From Hamiltosporidium tvaerminnensis (Eukaryota; Microsporidia; Dubosqiidae), in the NCBI GenBank assembly GCA_022605425.2, contig JAKIMF020000001.1:2482501-2546500 (forward strand): DNA of 64,000 nucleotides, in the 5' to 3' direction. Shown one piece after another: positions 11,030 to 22,415 of this stretch. The translations under genes and the position numbers were made by a program. The first letter of the stretch is position 1; each line of letters starts with the position of its first letter. Under the pieces are notes generated by a model. That model did not search any database, was not told the DNA's origin, and saw only the letters and a list, made by a program, of their open reading frames with translations.

Positions 11030-13624
11030 TTAAAATATCGAATCTTTGATTCTTATAGATACAAATCTTACACTTTCACATGTATTTATTTCAAAAACAG
11101 ACTTATAAATTTCAAAAAAATTGCTTAACTCAAAATCCATCATAATTCCAATATTTTTAAGAAGAATATTCCATTCCATAGAACCGTTAATCATCAAAAT
11201 ATGGTAAATTAAACTAAAAAAACATTTATAATATTCATTTGGATGTTCAACAGTACAAAGAATCATTTCTAAAAAATTAGAATTTTCAAAAAATGAATGG
11301 TTTTCAAGTTTAAAAGATATTTTTTTCTTGAAAAAATCTGTTCCTTCAATCAAATGTAAATTTTTAAAACTTGAATAATTTCTTATAATTTTTTGAGAAG
11401 TCAAAAGTGACAAAACTTTCTTCAAATCTAAAATTGAAAATCCTTTAAAATTTAAATCAATCAATTTGTTGTGAAAAATTATCATTTCTTTGATTTTTAT
11501 ATACAAATTTTCTAATCTTTTACCAAAAATATTGTCAGTTGGTTTTGTAGATTGCGAAATAGAAGGAAAATAACTTTTAAATGCCATTAATCTACCTTCC
11601 AATGCCAGTTGATCTTCATCTACATAATTTTCTTTAATAAATGTGTAACATTTATCATAAAAATCATCTTCTGGAAAATCTTTTACAGAATAAAAAAAGT
11701 TTTCCCTTTTTTTCAAAGAAATGTACGGTTCGTTCTTTAAAAAAGTAAAAATTGTATTTTCTTCTTTGAATTCCTTCCTTAACAATTTAATTTCTACACA
11801 TCCGTTACTTCTAAAAACCTGTAAAAAACCCATTTTTTCTAAATCCATAAAATATCCATCAAATGCTTTTATCTCAACCTTTTGGTTTACATAAGTTCCA
11901 TAAGAAGATTCCATCAGAAAATTTCTTACTTTTCCATACAAAATTCCCATTTCTTTTTCATCCTTCATATTTTCTGAATTATTGTATTCCATTTCAATAT
12001 TTGAAAATAAAATGTTTTCTTTTTCTAAATCCTTCAAATTATTAGAGTTTTTGTATTCCATTTCAATATTTGAAAATAAAATGTTTTCTTTTTCAATTTC
12101 ATTTTCAAAAAATTTTCTTTCAAAAATTTCAGTTTTCAATTTTTTTACATTCAAATTTCCATTAAACAGTGATTTCCTTATTTCTTCAATTATAAAGTTT
12201 TTAAAATTTGGTTTTTTAAAAGAAAGCAATCCTAAGATTAAATAAAGCGGCATTTCATTAATAATCAAATGATCAAAAACAAATCTTTCCTGTTGTTTCT
12301 GTGTTGAAATATTCCGAAGAAATAAATAAAAATATTTATTACGAATATTTTTATCTGAAATAAATCCGTTATCTTTTTCTAAAAACTTAAAATATATGAC
12401 AAAATATCGATAAATATTTTGTTGAAATTTACTAAGTTTTTTTATTTCAAAAGATTCTTTTTGTGATATTTTATTGAATATTTGTTCATCTTCCTTCGCA
12501 TTTTTATCAGAAATGACGTATCTGACATTATTATCTTTGATAATGGATTTACATACATTGAAACCACCTTTAATAGCAGAATTTATAATAGTTCTTCTAT
12601 CAAGATCGTATTTCACACCAAGAATTCTTTTCAATTCATCTACATTGTCTCTATCTAAAAGAAAAGAACCTTTTTGATCGATAAGACATTCAATTGCATG
12701 TATTCTATCTTCAACGGTTATCATTTTATTTCCACTATATGGTTCTTCTTCTTGGCTTGTAAATATTTCAGATTTATTTTTACATTTTTCTAATTGTTCG
12801 ATAAAATAGAATTTCGTTCTTTTTATTTTTCCATCAAATTCATCTCTGCTAATAATTTTTCCTTCGTTTATTTTAGACAATTTGGTTAAAAGTTTTAATC
12901 CAACTTTTATTTTGATACCAAATTTTTGAAAAATATCGTGCGATGAAATACCGTGTGCAGATTGAAAAACCAACCTTCGTATTTGTTCGTAAAGAGGAAT
13001 GTCAAAGCGTAGTTCGTTTTTAGAAAGATCGTGTGTATTTAAATCTGTATTTAATTGATTTCTGACTGATGGTTGTATATTTATATTTGGTTGGTTATTT
13101 TTAAGAGTTAAAATACATCCGTTTTCATCTCGAATTAATTTAACTAAATATCCGTTATTATAAGATTTCTTTTCTAATAAACCGAGACTGGCAAGTTTTT
13201 TTACCAAATAAAATAATTTTTTTGGTTGCAAATTCAGTGCACTTTTAAGTTCTGAAGAATGAACAAATTCATTTTTAGAAAGAAGAAGATTTATAAAAAG
13301 ATAATATTCTTTAGAAACGAAATTGAAAGCCCCGTTTGTTAAATAATCTTTCCATGCAACCGTTTCCATTCTAATATATTTATTTTTAAGAAAATTCAAT
13401 AAAAATAAGTCAAATCCATTTTTTGTGTAATGATTGTAAGCAGTTAATCTTTCATTTGGGAGAGATACGAGTGTAAAAGATGCTTGTAAATTCTTTATTT
13501 CATTGTGACTAACTATTTCTACCCATGTTTTTTCTAATAAAAGAATTATTTCTTCTTGTGTAAGTTCTGATATTTTTGTACCGTAAATACCAAATGAAAA
13601 CAGTTTTTGCTTTAAATCTTGCAT
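11030..13624 (-). CDS. TFIIIC largest subunit-like protein (tau138/Tfc3 family)
   Basis: 864 residues. Two winged-helix segments lie in the N-terminal third. The first (about 103-165: S-S-E-L-K-S-A-L-N-L, then K-K-L-F-Y-L-V-K-K-L-A-S-L-G-L-L) matches the B-block-binding domain of the TFIIIC tau138 subunit. The second (about 208-270: P-L-Y-E-Q-I-R-R-L-V-F, then G-I-S-S-H-D-I-F-Q-K-F-G) matches the extended winged helix of the same family. In yeast and animals this subunit binds the B box of tRNA genes and recruits TFIIIB and RNA polymerase III. The rest is Lys/Asn-rich and unrecognised; it contains a tandem 23-residue duplication. The protein is shorter than yeast tau138 (about 1160 residues). 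The start ATG has CCCCC five bases upstream. Assignment rests on fold-level patterns, so a paralogous winged-helix protein is possible. Confidence 0.65.
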   Translation of the reverse strand: MQDLKQKLFSFGIYGTKISELTQEEIILLLEKTWVEIVSHNEIKNLQASFTLVSLPNERLTAYNHYTKNGFDLFLLNFLKNKYIRMETVAWKDYLTNGAFNFVSKEYYLFINLLLSKNEFVHSSELKSALNLQPKKLFYLVKKLASLGLLEKKSYNNGYLVKLIRDENGCILTLKNNQPNINIQPSVRNQLNTDLNTHDLSKNELRFDIPLYEQIRRLVFQSAHGISSHDIFQKFGIKIKVGLKLLTKLSKINEGKIISRDEFDGKIKRTKFYFIEQLEKCKNKSEIFTSQEEEPYSGNKMITVEDRIHAIECLIDQKGSFLLDRDNVDELKRILGVKYDLDRRTIINSAIKGGFNVCKSIIKDNNVRYVISDKNAKEDEQIFNKISQKESFEIKKLSKFQQNIYRYFVIYFKFLEKDNGFISDKNIRNKYFYLFLRNISTQKQQERFVFDHLIINEMPLYLILGLLSFKKPNFKNFIIEEIRKSLFNGNLNVKKLKTEIFERKFFENEIEKENILFSNIEMEYKNSNNLKDLEKENILFSNIEMEYNNSENMKDEKEMGILYGKVRNFLMESSYGTYVNQKVEIKAFDGYFMDLEKMGFLQVFRSNGCVEIKLLRKEFKEENTIFTFLKNEPYISLKKRENFFYSVKDFPEDDFYDKCYTFIKENYVDEDQLALEGRLMAFKSYFPSISQSTKPTDNIFGKRLENLYIKIKEMIIFHNKLIDLNFKGFSILDLKKVLSLLTSQKIIRNYSSFKNLHLIEGTDFFKKKISFKLENHSFFENSNFLEMILCTVEHPNEYYKCFFSLIYHILMINGSMEWNILLKNIGIMMDFELSNFFEIYKSVFEINTCESVRFVSIRIKDSIF
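11975..12092 (-). repeat. In-frame 69-base tandem duplication in TFIIIC-like gene
   Basis: Two adjacent copies encode a 23-residue unit beginning E-K-E-N-I-L-F-S-N-I-E-M-E-Y. The DNA of the two copies is nearly identical over the first 45 bases, so the duplication is recent. It lies in an unconserved part of the protein. Confidence 0.8.
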
Positions 13625-13629
13625 CTAAA

Positions 13630-13634
13630 GGGGG
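13630..13634 (-). promoter_or_regulatory. CCC-type start-proximal motif
   Basis: CCCCC on the minus strand, five bases before the ATG of the TFIIIC-like gene; it supports that start. Confidence 0.5.
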
Positions 13635-13772
13635 TAATTTAAAGGAGGTTTTTCATATTTAAAAAAACCGAATTTTTATTAAACAAATTAAATTTGGTTT
13701 TTTTTTGATTAAATTTTAAACAATTTTATAATTTTAAGAACTATAAAGTTTAAAGAAACTTGGATAAAATCC

Positions 13773-13945
13773 ATTTTTTTATTTTTATTTAATATTCTTT
13801 GACTGTCGTAATACAATTTTTTTATTTTTATTTAATATCCTCTGACTCGTAATACAATTTTTTTATTTATATTTAATATTCTTTGGCTGTCGTAATACAA
13901 TTTTTTTATTTTTATTTAATATCCGTTGACTGTCGTAATACAATT
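13773..13945. repeat. Minisatellite, four units of 41-43 bases
   Basis: Units begin at 13773, 13816, 13857 and 13900. Each reads ATTTTTTTATTTTTATTTAAT followed by a less AT-rich ending with GACTGTCGTAATACAA. The third unit boundary is two bases short. It lies about 150 bases upstream of the TFIIIC-like start codon, so it could sit in or next to its promoter. Confidence 0.85.
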
Positions 13946-15953
13946 TAACACATTTAGTAAAAATGGCAAAGAGTCTTGGTAATGTCCTATAAATTTATTG
14001 AAATAAAAATATTTTCGCATTTTATTTTATTTTTTACAATAGAATTGGCTGATAAAAAGAAGATTTTATTACCCCTCTGAGTATTGAAAAAAGTTTATTT
14101 TGAATTACACTTCTTTGAAAACTTTTCTCGTTTATTTATTCTTTTTTAATTTTTATTTTTTATAATTTGTCTGTTATAACTTATTTTGTTCAAAACTTAG
14201 TATTTTTTTCATTTTGCATGACCTTAGTATGTTAAAAAGACATTTGATTCATATCTTAATAATATTTAGTGAAGAATATATTACAAAAATAAAGTTAAAC
14301 ATATAAATGTGGGGTAAAAATATAGAAGAAGTTTGTAGTTTATGATAAGAAAGTATTGGTTAACTCATAGGATGGAGGACTGTTTGGATGGTTTGCTATG
14401 GATGTTTTTTTTAAAAAAACTTTGTAAGCTTTTTCTATAAATCTCTGTTATTTATACTCCATGCTAATTTGGAATCTATTATTAAAAAAAATTGAAATTA
14501 TAATGTGACTAATACAAGTCAGTAAATTGCTGTGATTTGGATCGCAGATTTATCAGATATATAGAATGTTTATAAGATGTAATTATTAAGAGGAAAGTAT
14601 GTTTTAAACCAAAATATATCAATGGCGTTGTAGGTTTCGAATTTGAATAAAATGTATCAACATATATACGTGTAAATACTGTTCATTTTTTAGACAAAAA
14701 TTAAAACAAAAAATGTGGAACAAAGACCGATTTTAAGGTCAAATTAAATTAACCATGGTAGCTATGTAAGGATTTTTATACTCTAATTTATGATAAATAC
14801 GGATATTGAAAAAAGGAATAAAGAATATTGAAAAATATGTTAAAATTGTGGTTTTTTTATTTGAATGATTCAGAAAACACCTTAATAAAAATATATATTA
14901 TAATACGAAATAGGTATATTTTAATCTATCTGATATGACTCAAATAGAAAAGGCAAAAGAACAATTTTTCGTGTAATTACGTAAAAAAATTACAAGAGTA
15001 TGCGAAAAATAATTTTAAGAGACTTATTTGGGATCTAATTTATGTTCAGATAATTTTGCTTGTTTTTGCAGCTATACACTATAAATCTAAAAGAAGAAGT
15101 TGAGATTAACTCTATTTATTCAATTTTTGAAAAAAAATATTCCGATAAAAAAAGTAAAAAAAAAACCAAGCGATAGAAACTGGTTTTGAACCAAACAAGT
15201 ATCTTAGTTAGAATTATTAATAGATAGCACTCATTGATATTAAATTAAATATCGTGATTCACTCTAAATCGGTAAACATGTAATAATGAAGAAAAGGCGC
15301 TTGTTAGTCAATGAGCTGAGCTTTATTTATAAATTATTTTCTATGAAAAACTGGTTTTTTAAATCTTACTTTTATTTTGTTTAAATGCTTAGATATACTT
15401 TATAGAACTTGGGTGTTGGAAAAATATGGATATTCGTTGAACCAATAGTATTCTCTAAACAAGTCAACCATTTTTTGATTGACGAGAATGTATGTTGTGA
15501 TATTTAACGAAAATGTGATTTCGTTATATACGTAAAGAAATATTAGAAAAATAGAAGAATGGAATCAGATCGCTTACCAGTATTATAAATAAACATTAAA
15601 AGCAACGAATGTGTTTAAAGAAGCAATAGATACATTGAACTTCTACTGTGATCTAAAAGACAAAAAATATAACTAAAAAACATGTAAAAAGAAATTTAAT
15701 ATTAAAAAGAAATTGACTGAGCAGAAATATATACAAAAAACAATGCAAAAAATAACATGAAATAAATCTGCATTCAATAGATGTTATTACCAATAAAAAA
15801 TTAAACGTTAAATGCCATGGTTTTTAAAAAAAGAAGGCTATAAAAAAAATAAAAATTTATGTGAATCCAAACAAACTTAATACTTCTTTATTTGATATAT
15901 CCTATCAGGTATTCCAACTTCTTCTTATTCTTCGTCGTTTATTCACGTAGTTT
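13946..15953. other. AT-rich spacer, no supported gene
   Basis: No open frame with coding character is visible on either strand. A short G-richer patch at 14360-14440 resembles 9740-9800 weakly (GGATGG flanks followed by poly-A/T and GTAAGC- or GTAGC-like text), which may point to a shared decayed repeat but is too weak to call. Confidence 0.45.
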
Positions 15954-16631
15954 TTAAAAGATATATAAAATAATATCTGACGAAGTGAATGTGTCATTTC
16001 CTATCTTCATTGAGTTAAATATAAAACGATCGGAGCAAAAATTTAGTTCAGCCCCGATTTCACCTTTTATTCCGTATCCCTTAACTTCATTTCCATTAAC
16101 TATGTTGAAAATAATAATGTTTTCCTCATTTTCATATGTGCCATATTTAAGTTTTTGATGAATAAATTCTAAAAGCCTGTAGATTTCTTTTATATAATGT
16201 TTTCCTTTTAACCAAAATCCAATTTTGGCAAAGAAAAGTATCATTTTTCACTATATTTGAAAATTTTGAAAGCTCTATATCAAATGATTTTATTTGATTT
16301 GTATTTGAAAGACCCATTTTGACTTCAGAGTTTTTTTTATACTCGAAAATTTCTAAAAACTGTTGCCTGTTAATTTTATGATTTAATTTAATGATTGTGA
16401 AAACTTTAATTGTTTACCACAACGAGCGCCAGCTATTTCTGTTTTTTTTAATTCGACAATCAAATTTTTATATTCATCCGTTTCGGAAACCAATTTAAAA
16501 TCCTTTTCAAATTCATTTATGATATTCGTAACTATATTATATCCGAAGTCGAATACCATCAAACAAAGTACAATAATACACCCAGAAACTATAGCCGCGA
16601 TTTTAAATCCTTTTGTTTTGAAAAAAGACAT
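15954..16631 (-). pseudogene. Frameshifted membrane-protein gene, unknown function
   Basis: Three pieces on the minus strand read as one broken gene. The first (ATG at 16631, 82 residues) has one strong membrane span at residues 10-30 and then a coiled, charged tail. The middle piece, with no stop from about 16382 to 16200, reads in another frame (I-N-R-Q-Q-F-L-E-I-F-E-Y-K-K-N-S-E-V-K-M and on). The last piece (to 15954) returns to a coding-like Lys/Glu/Ile/Asn-rich sequence ending with I-I-L-Y-I-F. Coding-like composition continues across both frame changes, so a single gene of about 220 residues that has acquired two frameshifts is the simplest reading. Assembly errors, or two small real genes, are alternatives. 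No homologue recognised. Confidence 0.45.
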
Positions 16632-17180
16632 GGTAGTATTTGAAAATTTAAATATATGTTAGAAAAACGGTCTAGTTCTTTTCCAAATCCAATTAAATTA
16701 ATTTAGAAATATTGACTTGCCATTTAGATTTTTTTTGTATTTAATTTTCATATGAATCCAATCAAATTTATAAGTGTGATCATTGAAATATCATGTCATC
16801 TTATAGTTATTCGTGGTAGAAATTCACATTTTATTGAACTAACAAATCGATTCATCTGTTTTGAAAAAATGCAATTCGTATTATCACAATGCCAGATATA
16901 TCTAGTCTAGTATATGAGCCCGCAATATCATGAAGATGACCAAAACTTGCCTCGAAATGACTATTTGTTGCTAAAAATAAAAACAATATAGTGTTTTGAT
17001 TAAGAACATGAATCTTATGGTTTGTTTCTAAACCTTACAAACCGAGCAATGGTGGGCGGAAGTAGACCTTTACACACCCCTAAACGTTTAATTGGTTTAA
17101 AAAAAAATTCTCTAAAAACGTAAAGTTTCATTCTAGGCTAAAGCGCATCAATATTTAATTAAAATCTAGGTTAACAAGTT
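16632..17180. other. Spacer with possible repeat remnants
   Basis: No gene seen. A less AT-rich patch at about 16860-17090 (for example GAGCAATGGTGGGCGGAAG near 17044) is unlike the surrounding spacer and may be a decayed transposon, but I could not align it to a named copy in the window. Confidence 0.35.
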
Positions 17181-18580
17181 TCTCACCTTTGAATCATTTT
17201 TTCTGCCATTTTAACAACCTCATTATCTTCCTCTAAATCCGACTTTTTGTTTATGTTTATTGTCGGTTCTTTCACTGTGGTTAAACCATCCAAACTAAGA
17301 GATATAATATTTTTGGAATTTATTTGGTTAACACCAACTTTCTTGTATTTTCTTGCGGTAATGGGGTGTTGGTTTTTTATGCATCTCAGCTCCTAAAATA
17401 ACACTTAATTATGCTCTCTTCCAACTCTGTTCGGCATTTGGTCTAGACTCAAGTCCCCTTCGTCGATCAAAAGAAATTGTTTCGACCGTCTTCTTGTGCA
17501 CTATGGATTGTATATATGCCTCTATATTTATGAGTATTTCTAGTCTCTTAACATAGGTCCTATGGTATTTTGTCACAATACCGTCCCAAGTCATCAAATA
17601 AGGAATTATCTCTAGACTAAATTATAAATAAGACCTAACTCATTTGCTGATAGGTTTACTTCCTAAGCGTCTCGGTTTCAACTATTTGCAGAGAGTCTTG
17701 GGATGTGATTCCCACTTGAACGAGGGTTATACTATTTTTTCATTTATCGAAAACGAATATATCGAATATATTACACCGAATCTTGACATCGTTTTTATCC
17801 TAGTTTCCAATCTTATCTCTGCACACTCATTATTAAAAATTCTTGCACTGAGTGGCTTCTGATCTGTTTTGAAGACTTAAACTTATATCTATTTAAGAGA
17901 AGTAGTTGTATGCATTGTATCACTTCATTTTGTCATCTAGTACAGTTAAGGCCAAGCATTTTTTTACATCTAGTTGCTAAATGGTCTATTGTTTTTCTTG
18001 ACTGATTGCAGTGTTGGTACACACCTTATGATCTCCAGAAAAAATTTCTGTCTTAGATATAGCAGAACACTGATTCATTATGGGACATGATTTTGCTCTT
18101 CTTTAGCCATCTAGACGAGGCACTAATACTCCCAAGCTCGCCTTTTCTTACATTATATAACTTTGAATCTAATTTTCTTTTTTCTATTTCGTGGTGTAAT
18201 TTTGCAAGTTGAGCTTCTTCTAAATTCCTCTTAGTGACTGATTCTTCTAACTTATATTTCACTTTTATAATTCCTTTTATTAGTGGAAGATGGGTTTTAT
18301 TAGTATTCTCTACCTTGAGGATCGCTGATCTCCTAGTTAATATTTCTTTACTTTTTCCAGACAATCCAAGAGTTGCAGAAGCATTTTTTGCATATCTCAA
18401 CACTATGAATATCTTTTTGAGGTTTTTTTCTAAGAATTTATGCACTCTCTTTTAATTCTGAGCGGATATGGACTTTGTTTCTTAATGAGGCCACACTTAG
18501 TGCTTCATCTAGCTAAAAAAGGTCAGTATTTTACGTCGAATTACTCTCATATAATAGTTTATCGATAATATTACACTTAC
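17180..18580 (-). mobile_element. 5'-truncated, decayed copy of the R4/Dong-like element
   Basis: Minus-strand copy aligned by eye to 5780-7130 of the near-complete element. Recognisable pieces are the stretch before the zinc knuckle (18053-18445, ending F-C-Y-I), the knuckle region near 18000, the K-Y-D-L-like region near 17640-17700, and the post-endonuclease segment M-T-W-D-G-I-V-T-K-Y-H with R-R-R-G-L-E-S (17409-17597). Many indels and stops are present. The 5' end stops near 18580, inside the region following the RT, as expected from incomplete reverse transcription. Confidence 0.8.
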
Positions 18581-18719
18581 ACAATTGCATTTTCATTATT
18601 TCAAATTGAAAACTATTTTTAATAGTACATATTTTATTTATATTTAGGTTTGAATAAAAATGGCATGTTTTCACTTTCATTTATTATATTAAAGCAGTTC
18701 TAGGTTAACTTTATAGTAT

Positions 18720-19290
18720 TTAAAAAACACCATTCGTACCTCCTGTGATTCTTATCTCGAGGAAGTGTGTAACTCATCTAATTAACGAAAAAGTTGCTTT
18801 GATTTAGTTGTATTTTAAGCCTAACTTATCGGAGAACAAGCCAATTGAGTATCCACGAGCCCGGCAGCGTTCTTATATACTTACACCTTACAGCCGAATA
18901 GATTCTTACCGAAATATATCGCTATGAATTACATAGGTTTTGCTCCGGTATTGTAATGCCATAATAACATTAGCATCTGCTATTTAGCACTCTCGGCTTA
19001 TTTAAAGGGGTTTTTATGTATCTTATACACACACAGTTTTTCTACTTGAATAGGCAAGGCTAAATTATCTTGCTTTTAAATTAAATTTCTCTATTATCTC
19101 GGCCGGGTTTTCTAACTTAGTTAGATGAAAAAACTTTAATTTTTTTGTCGAAAATGTTTTACAATCTATACACGTCTCTCTCTTTATACAAATTTTCTGG
19201 CAAAAATGAAAATTTGGTTGGCTGCTTATTAAAAATCAAAAAAAAAAACATTCAAATCAATTTCAACAAATCATTACCAAGATAAAAGTT
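18720..19290. repeat. Dispersed repeat family C, copy 1
   Basis: About 550 bases alignable to 45395-45970 and 53540-54020, all in the same orientation. Shared blocks include CTTATTTAAAGG-like text, GGCAAGGCTAA/TAGGTTTCC, a TTGGTTAGAT(A/G)A-like block, and a final TACAAATTT-CCAAAAT-like block with GGTTG. Copies differ at a large fraction of positions and so are old. Its nature is unknown; on the minus strand the copies retain a weak common reading frame around FWLF. Confidence 0.5.
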
Positions 19291-19790
19291 TTTACTTGAA
19301 TATTCTCTTTCATTGTTGACATAAATAAATATGTTTAAATTGATATTATATTCTATTAACTTTTCTGTCTTTACAATATTTTTATGCCACAATAATTTTT
19401 TAAGCTTTGTTAATTTAGAAATATTTCTTGTATTTTTACGAATTTATTTACTATTCAAGTTACATCAATTTTATGAAATTGTTTTCAATTATTTTTAGAT
19501 TAAAAAATACTTTCAATAGGAAAATAATTTAACTTCGTAGTTTATTCTTTACAATTTCGAAAAGAAACTGAATTTAAGGCAAAAATTCATTCGAAAAAAA
19601 ACAATTAAAGATGAAAGATTTATTTGAAAGAAATATACTTTTGGTAAAAAGACTTGTAAAAAGCACAGAATTTCGACATAAAAAAGTTTTAAAAAAATAA
19701 AAAATTTATGAAAAGAGATTTTTCGAGCAGGACAAAATTTCGAGATAAAAAAAATTTCTTAACGAATAATAAAATTTATGAAGAAAGATT

Positions 19791-20492
19791 TTATTTACTC
19801 ATAATCTCATCATACAATTGACTGATATCATAGCTTCCTATCTTTTCCCATCCATTACAATCCATAAAATATAGATTAACTACACCACCAGAAAAGGCAT
19901 CTCGATGTCCCGCATGAAATATAGCTCTTTTTCCTAACGAAAGTGCTTCGTCTTTTGACATATCAAATTTATATTCAGAATTAAGGATACCGTGCGCTAT
20001 TGTACTTCCACTTCCCACTGAAAATAATTTCCCTTCGAGTCTCCTACCATCATTGTCCACATAATACAAACCTGGACCATTTTTATCCCATCCACATATC
20101 ATAGTTCCCATAGAAAGGCCATATCTTCTGTATGGATATATAGAATTACTCAGATACATACTAGCAGCACGTGCTGTTATTCTTCTACCATTGTGTAATT
20201 CATATCTTTTGGCTTCGATTCCCATAAGTTTTTCCCAATAAAAACAATCAGCTGCTCCACCTGCCATCGTGCCAAGTAAATATTTATTAACTTCAATTAC
20301 TTTATTGACAGTCTGAGAAGCAATATACGGTCCTGAAGTAGCCCTAGAATCCACTGCAATAACCATTCCACCAGAAAATATAAATGCTAAAGTCGTAGTG
20401 CCATAAAATGGTTTAATTGTATTTTTTATTATATCGCTATCTATTTTTGTCAATTCTATTTCTTTCACACTCTTGAATACAGAATCTTCCAT
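19791..20492 (-). CDS. 20S proteasome subunit beta 5 (Pre2/PSMB5)
   Basis: 233 residues; catalytic chymotrypsin-like subunit of the 20S proteasome core, an N-terminal nucleophile hydrolase. The propeptide of 31 residues ends in Gly, and cleavage at G31/T32 would expose the catalytic Thr (G-T-T-T-L-A). The family catalytic partners are present: D48 (mature D17, in A-V-D-S-R-A) and K64 (mature K33). The segment L-G-T-M-A-G-G-A-A-D-C (mature about 42-52) and G-S-G-S (about 131 on) are typical of beta5. Length is normal for mature beta5 but the propeptide is short. The start has CCC five bases upstream (20498-20500). It is flanked by repeats on the downstream side and 3.4 kb of spacer on the upstream side. 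Confidence 0.95.
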   Translation of the reverse strand: MEDSVFKSVKEIELTKIDSDIIKNTIKPFYGTTTLAFIFSGGMVIAVDSRATSGPYIASQTVNKVIEVNKYLLGTMAGGAADCFYWEKLMGIEAKRYELHNGRRITARAASMYLSNSIYPYRRYGLSMGTMICGWDKNGPGLYYVDNDGRRLEGKLFSVGSGSTIAHGILNSEYKFDMSKDEALSLGKRAIFHAGHRDAFSGGVVNLYFMDCNGWEKIGSYDISQLYDEIMSK

Positions 20493-22194
20493 TTTAAGGG
20501 AGTTTTTATTGTTAGAAATATATTTTAAGACATTTATAAAAATTCAAAAAAAAATGACAAATTTTTTTGAAAATATTTAATGATTATGAGGTGTAAAATT
20601 TTAGAAAAGAACGAACAACCATTAATGAATCAATTAATAGTTTTTAAAATAAATCCATTTTTTAATATTTTTTGATGAAGAAAGAAATAAAAGAAATCTT
20701 TTTAATAAAACATTTTTAAAAATAGATGTTTAAATGAATGAAATTACAATTAATAAACAAAAATAGTAGGTTTCAAAATCAGAATGCCTAACCGTGTATT
20801 TTATTTGAAATATGCTTTGAATTGCCATAGTATTTGAATAATTGGATACTTAAATAAAAAAAATTGTTATATGTTTAATTTTCGGTTAGAATTGGTATAA
20901 AATCTATTTTATCCTGAAATATTTTTCTGTCAATTTTTAATATTTTTTCTGAGGATTTATAAATTAATTATACTTGATAATATTCAAAAATTACGTACTT
21001 TGCCGAGCTGAACTTCATAAAGACTTTACTACTGTTTAAAAACATTTTCCAATTGAATATCACCAAAATTCCAAAATTAAATTTATTTTTTTCATAATTT
21101 TAATTTGTTATTGACAATCTAGTTTTTTGAGATTTTCGTTATTTTCATATCAAAAATTAAATACTTTCTCTGTTTAATATTTTATTCAACTATATGCAGT
21201 CTTATTTTTATTAAAATAATTAAATAAGTCGAAACTAATCCGAGATTGTTTTTATTTTTTGGCTCAATTTTGTTGGTATTTAGTTTCTTTCTTGCTTTCA
21301 AATAATCTCAGATATTAGAATATATTATTTATTACAATCACTTCCCATTTATTATATTCTAAACTATAATATATCCTTAAAAATAAATGATATTACTTCT
21401 TGATCTAATAGATATTTAATTAAGCTTACAGATGTTCGCATAATCATCTATAATACAAGTAGTCTCGTTTTTAATTTATATATATGACTAATAGGGTTTA
21501 AAATCTATAGAATCATCATATATTGTATAAAATAATTTCTTCGCTTAGTTATAATCAAAATTGACTGTCTATTTATACAGTAGCTTCGTTCTTAAATCTT
21601 TTAAATTCCTCTCTTATTTTCTCTTTTGATATTTCTTAATTTAGCAAACACCTGCATTTTATGTAATTTACCTTATTCGTCAGTAAAAAAATTTATGATT
21701 ATATGCATTACATATTTCACTTTATCTAAGATATACTAAATTTATTTTTAGTTCATCAAAGCAAAATTATACAATCACTTACAAAGAAATACAGCAACAC
21801 TAATTTATACGGAAAATATATTCCTAAGATTGTGATATTATTGTAGGATAGAATTTGGGTAATTTTATTTTGTTATAAATATACTCGAAACATATTTAAG
21901 TATTTTTATTGTATTACTTCATTTTATATTTTATTCCTTGTGATTTTTGTTTGAAAGTTTTATTGTTCATAAGATTATCTTCAACAGACGAAAAAGCCAC
22001 CGTTTTTATTTCGAGTTTTGAATTTAAGTAATTATCATATAGATATTATGAAATCAATTGCTTTATAGTGAGAAAGCTTTTGAATACTATTTTTAGGCTT
22101 CACTTGCAAAAATATATTCTATAGTGTGTTCGACATGCAATTTTACATAAATTAATGTAATTTGTTGCTTGTATTTCTCTCCCCTCTTCCATCC
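20493..22194. other. AT-rich spacer, no supported gene
   Basis: Upstream of the proteasome gene. No coding-like frame or recognisable repeat found. Confidence 0.5.
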
Positions 22195-22415
22195 CTCCGG
22201 GTCAGAATTGGTTTGGGCATTCTATTTGGTAAGAGGCACAAAAGGTACTAGTCTTCCAGGTTGGAGTTGGCCGTAAGGTTTACAAGCTACCTTTCAAAAC
22301 CACTTTGTTATGAAACCCGAAAAAATAAATAAACACACTGGAAAAAGAACGGTGGGCGGTATTACCGAGGGAAGTCAAGGCTCGTATTGGGGCTATGGTG
22401 CCGATGATCTTCATC
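22195..22415 (+). mobile_element. LINE-type 3' tail, copy 2
   Basis: A G+C-rich island in AT-rich spacer. It shares with the other tails GGTTTGGGCATTC...GTAAGAGGCAC, the block AAAACCACTTTGTTATGAAA, CCCGAAAAAATAAA, GAACGGTGGGCGGTATTACC and the ending GGCTATGGTGCCGATGAT. Only the last 220 bases of the element are left, the usual state of severely 5'-truncated insertions; alternatively it is a SINE using the LINE tail. Confidence 0.7.
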
